18,439 bases of DNA from positions 5,297 through 23,735 of the forward strand of contig DJBQ01000095.1 of the NCBI GenBank assembly GCA_002430125.1. Direction: 5' to 3'. The DNA comes from Rhodobacterales bacterium UBA5972 (GTDB lineage Bacteria; Pseudomonadota; Alphaproteobacteria; Rhodobacterales; Rhodobacteraceae). The notes below the pieces were generated by a model. The model saw only the letters and a program-made list of their open reading frames with translations, was not told the origin of the DNA and did not search any database. Of this stretch, positions 17,020-18,439 are shown piece by piece (positions within the stretch are counted from its first letter, which is position 1; every line of letters starts with the position of its first letter). Made by a program: the position numbers and the translations under genes.

Positions 17020-17045
17020 TTAAAGAAGGGTTAATCCGGGGTTAA
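17020..17045. promoter_or_regulatory. Triple TTAA array, TTAA-N7-TTAA-N7-TTAA (CtrA-like sites)
   Basis: TTAA occurs at 17020-17023, 17031-17034 and 17042-17045, each separated by exactly 7 bases. TTAA-N7-TTAA is the established full binding motif of the alphaproteobacterial response regulator CtrA; here two motifs share the middle half-site. It sits in the gap between apt and the DUF3237 gene, about 145-170 bases upstream of the latter. No gene assignment is certain. Confidence 0.55.
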
Positions 17046-17154
17046 AGCGTTTTGAGTTTATTCTGAGACATTTTTCGACGCGACCGCATGTGCAGGCGCA
17101 AAGGCTGTCTCGGGTCGCAAAACGCCACGCGCTTCTGATAAAACGCAAATCGCT

Positions 17155-17694
17155 CTAGTGCCCGGCAAATTCGCACAGCGCATGAACCGCCATACCCATT
17201 TCTTCAAGCTTGGCGCGCCCGCCAAGTTCCGGCAGGTCGATGACAAACGCGCAGCCGATCACCACGGCCCCGACACGCTCGATCAGGCTGATCCCGGCCG
17301 CAGCCGTGCCGCCGGTGGCCAGCAGATCATCGACCAGCAGGATTTTTTCGCCGGGCTGGATCACGTCGTCATGCATCTCCATCACCGCTTCGCCATATTC
17401 CAGTTGATAGGCCTGCTCGACCGTGCGCCCCGGCAGTTTGCCCTTTTTGCGGATCGGCACAAAGCCAACTGACAGTTGATGCGCGATGGCACCGCCAAGG
17501 ATAAAACCGCGCGCCTCAAGCCCAACCACTTTGCTGATTTCCTCGCCGGCATAGGGGTGCAAAAGCTGGTCAATGGCGATGCGAAACCCGCGTGCATCGG
17601 CAAACAGCGTCGTCACGTCGCGAAACATGATCCCCTGATGCGGGAAATCAGGAATGGTGCGGATGTAATCTTTGACGGTGCGCGCGGCGGCCAT
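17155..17694 (-). CDS. apt: Adenine phosphoribosyltransferase
   Basis: Apt salvages adenine: adenine plus PRPP gives AMP and pyrophosphate, in the cytoplasm. The open frame extends to 17757, but the ATG at 17694 has AAGGAG 7 bases upstream and gives a 179-residue protein of normal length starting [24 protein letters not shown], the usual Apt N-terminus. It has the family's RDVTTLFAD, the [17 protein letters not shown] segment (58-74), RKKGKLPG (82-89) and the PRPP-binding motif [12 protein letters not shown] (119-130). It lies 41 bases after the DUF900 hydrolase gene on the same strand, so the two may share a transcript. Confidence 0.97.
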   Translation of the reverse strand: MAAARTVKDYIRTIPDFPHQGIMFRDVTTLFADARGFRIAIDQLLHPYAGEEISKVVGLEARGFILGGAIAHQLSVGFVPIRKKGKLPGRTVEQAYQLEYGEAVMEMHDDVIQPGEKILLVDDLLATGGTAAAGISLIERVGAVVIGCAFVIDLPELGGRAKLEEMGMAVHALCEFAGH

Positions 17695-17735
17695 GAGTGG
17701 CTCCTTAGGGTTCAAACCGTGTCTTGCTAACGTCT

Positions 17736-18439
17736 TCAAAAGCCGGGAACAAGCCAATAACCGTTTTTTTGCAACTCGACCAGATTAGGGAACAACACAT
17801 GCGCCCCGGTTTTGCGGGGCTCCAGCCGTTTGTCCAGATCCGGCAGTGACCCAAGGATCGCCTGCAGGTTGGGCGAGGTTGCGATGCTGGAATGGCGTAG
17901 CCAGTCGCCGCCGGTATCAAAGTTCGACAGATCAATGACAATCACCCCCAGCCCGGCCAGCGCATCGGCTGAAATCAGATTGCCCAGCCGTTGTTTCTCA
18001 CCACGGATCAGCGCCGACAGACGCAGGGCGCGGTCTTTGTTTGACGAAAAGATCACGAACGGGCGCGGCAGCGGTTTGATTTTCATCAGCTGGCTTTTGA
18101 AGACGTCCACGTCGATATCCGGCGACATCAGCACCACCCCGCTAAGCTTGCCCGCCAGCCGGGGGTGGCCCGCGATATACATCTGGCGCAGCGCCTCGAC
18201 CGTGATCTGCGCGCCCATCGAATGGGCGACCAGCAGCACATGATCGGCGTTGCTGGCAGCCAGCGTTTCCAGCAGCTCCTGCAATCCGTCGCGCGCAAAT
18301 GTGGCGCTGTCGCGATCATAGGCATAGCCGCTTTCGGTGCCGGCCGAGGGCCAGGAGTAATGCACCTTGACGCCGCCGACCTGCATATCATGGGACAGTT
18401 GCGCGACGCGGTACAGCCCTTCGACAAAGGTGTTGTTAA
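17736..18439 (-). CDS. DUF900-type alpha/beta hydrolase, 5' end outside window
   Basis: The frame is open to the right edge; the ATG at 18386 is internal, because the preceding codons give [17 protein letters not shown], the conserved stretch that follows the HG(Y/F) motif in DUF900 (COG4782-like) hydrolases. Then come [11 protein letters not shown] and the nucleophile elbow AHSMGAQ (Ser is the predicted nucleophile). An Asp after strand 6 follows ([10 protein letters not shown]), then a late His ([11 protein letters not shown]) that completes a plausible catalytic triad. The protein ends in a Trp/Gly-rich tail, NGYWLVPGF. The true N-terminus, possibly including a signal or lipoprotein peptide as in many relatives, is outside. 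The substrate is unknown; esterase or lipase activity is the family expectation. Confidence 0.85.
   Translation of the reverse strand, partial: NNTFVEGLYRVAQLSHDMQVGGVKVHYSWPSAGTESGYAYDRDSATFARDGLQELLETLAASNADHVLLVAHSMGAQITVEALRQMYIAGHPRLAGKLSGVVLMSPDIDVDVFKSQLMKIKPLPRPFVIFSSNKDRALRLSALIRGEKQRLGNLISADALAGLGVIVIDLSNFDTGGDWLRHSSIATSPNLQAILGSLPDLDKRLEPRKTGAHVLFPNLVELQKNGYWLVPGF

Noticed and set aside
16531..17034. 167-codon plus-strand frame across DUF3237
   Set aside because: Mostly antisense of a recognisable DUF3237 gene; its 3' part reads through the intergenic hairpin, with no ribosome binding site.
17080..17118. GCGACC...GGTCGC dyad downstream of apt
   Set aside because: Six-base arms around a 27-base spacer without a U-tract; not convincing as terminator or operator.

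Overview
The window reads as chromosomal DNA of an alphaproteobacterium, most likely of the Rhodobacterales/Roseobacter type. This is inferred from the moderately GC-rich coding, the compact mreB-mreC-mreD-mrdA-rodA cluster, a LeuA with an apparently leaderless leader peptide, a SoxR that faces a non-soxS target, and typical companions (DUF3237, DUF900 hydrolase, RTX protein). No tRNA, rRNA, CRISPR array or prophage was seen. Most of the window is ordinary housekeeping DNA; the noteworthy signals lie in the control regions and in one scar of a mobile element.

1-5270 (minus strand): the cell-elongation operon, transcribed mreB > mreC > mreD > mrdA (PBP2) > rodA. The last three junctions overlap, and rodA runs off the left edge. 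5281-5499 is a divergent control region in front of rlmJ (plus), a 23S rRNA adenine methyltransferase. rlmJ converges on leuA (minus, 6370-7920). Upstream of leuA (7921-8130) is a leucine-rich leader peptide, alternative RNA stems and a promoter whose predicted start falls on the leader AUG.

8224-10795: a membrane-anchored cytochrome c'-like protein and a periplasmic glycine-zipper protein (both plus), then a convergent exported protein made almost entirely of 18 MORN repeats (minus). 10977-12635 is glutamine-dependent NAD+ synthetase (plus).

12688-15274: soxR (minus) diverges from a VOC-fold protein and a GMC flavin oxidoreductase (plus). The gap holds a promoter with the 19-bp spacer and dyad expected of a SoxR target, so this looks like a small redox-stress module.

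15309-16304: the C-terminal end of an RTX/type I-secreted protein, cut off at its 5' side by a scar containing only the last residues and terminal repeat of an IS30-family transposase. Then come a DUF3237 gene, a gap with three TTAA boxes at exact 11-bp spacing (CtrA-like), apt (adenine salvage) and a partial DUF900 alpha/beta hydrolase that runs off the right edge (all minus strand).
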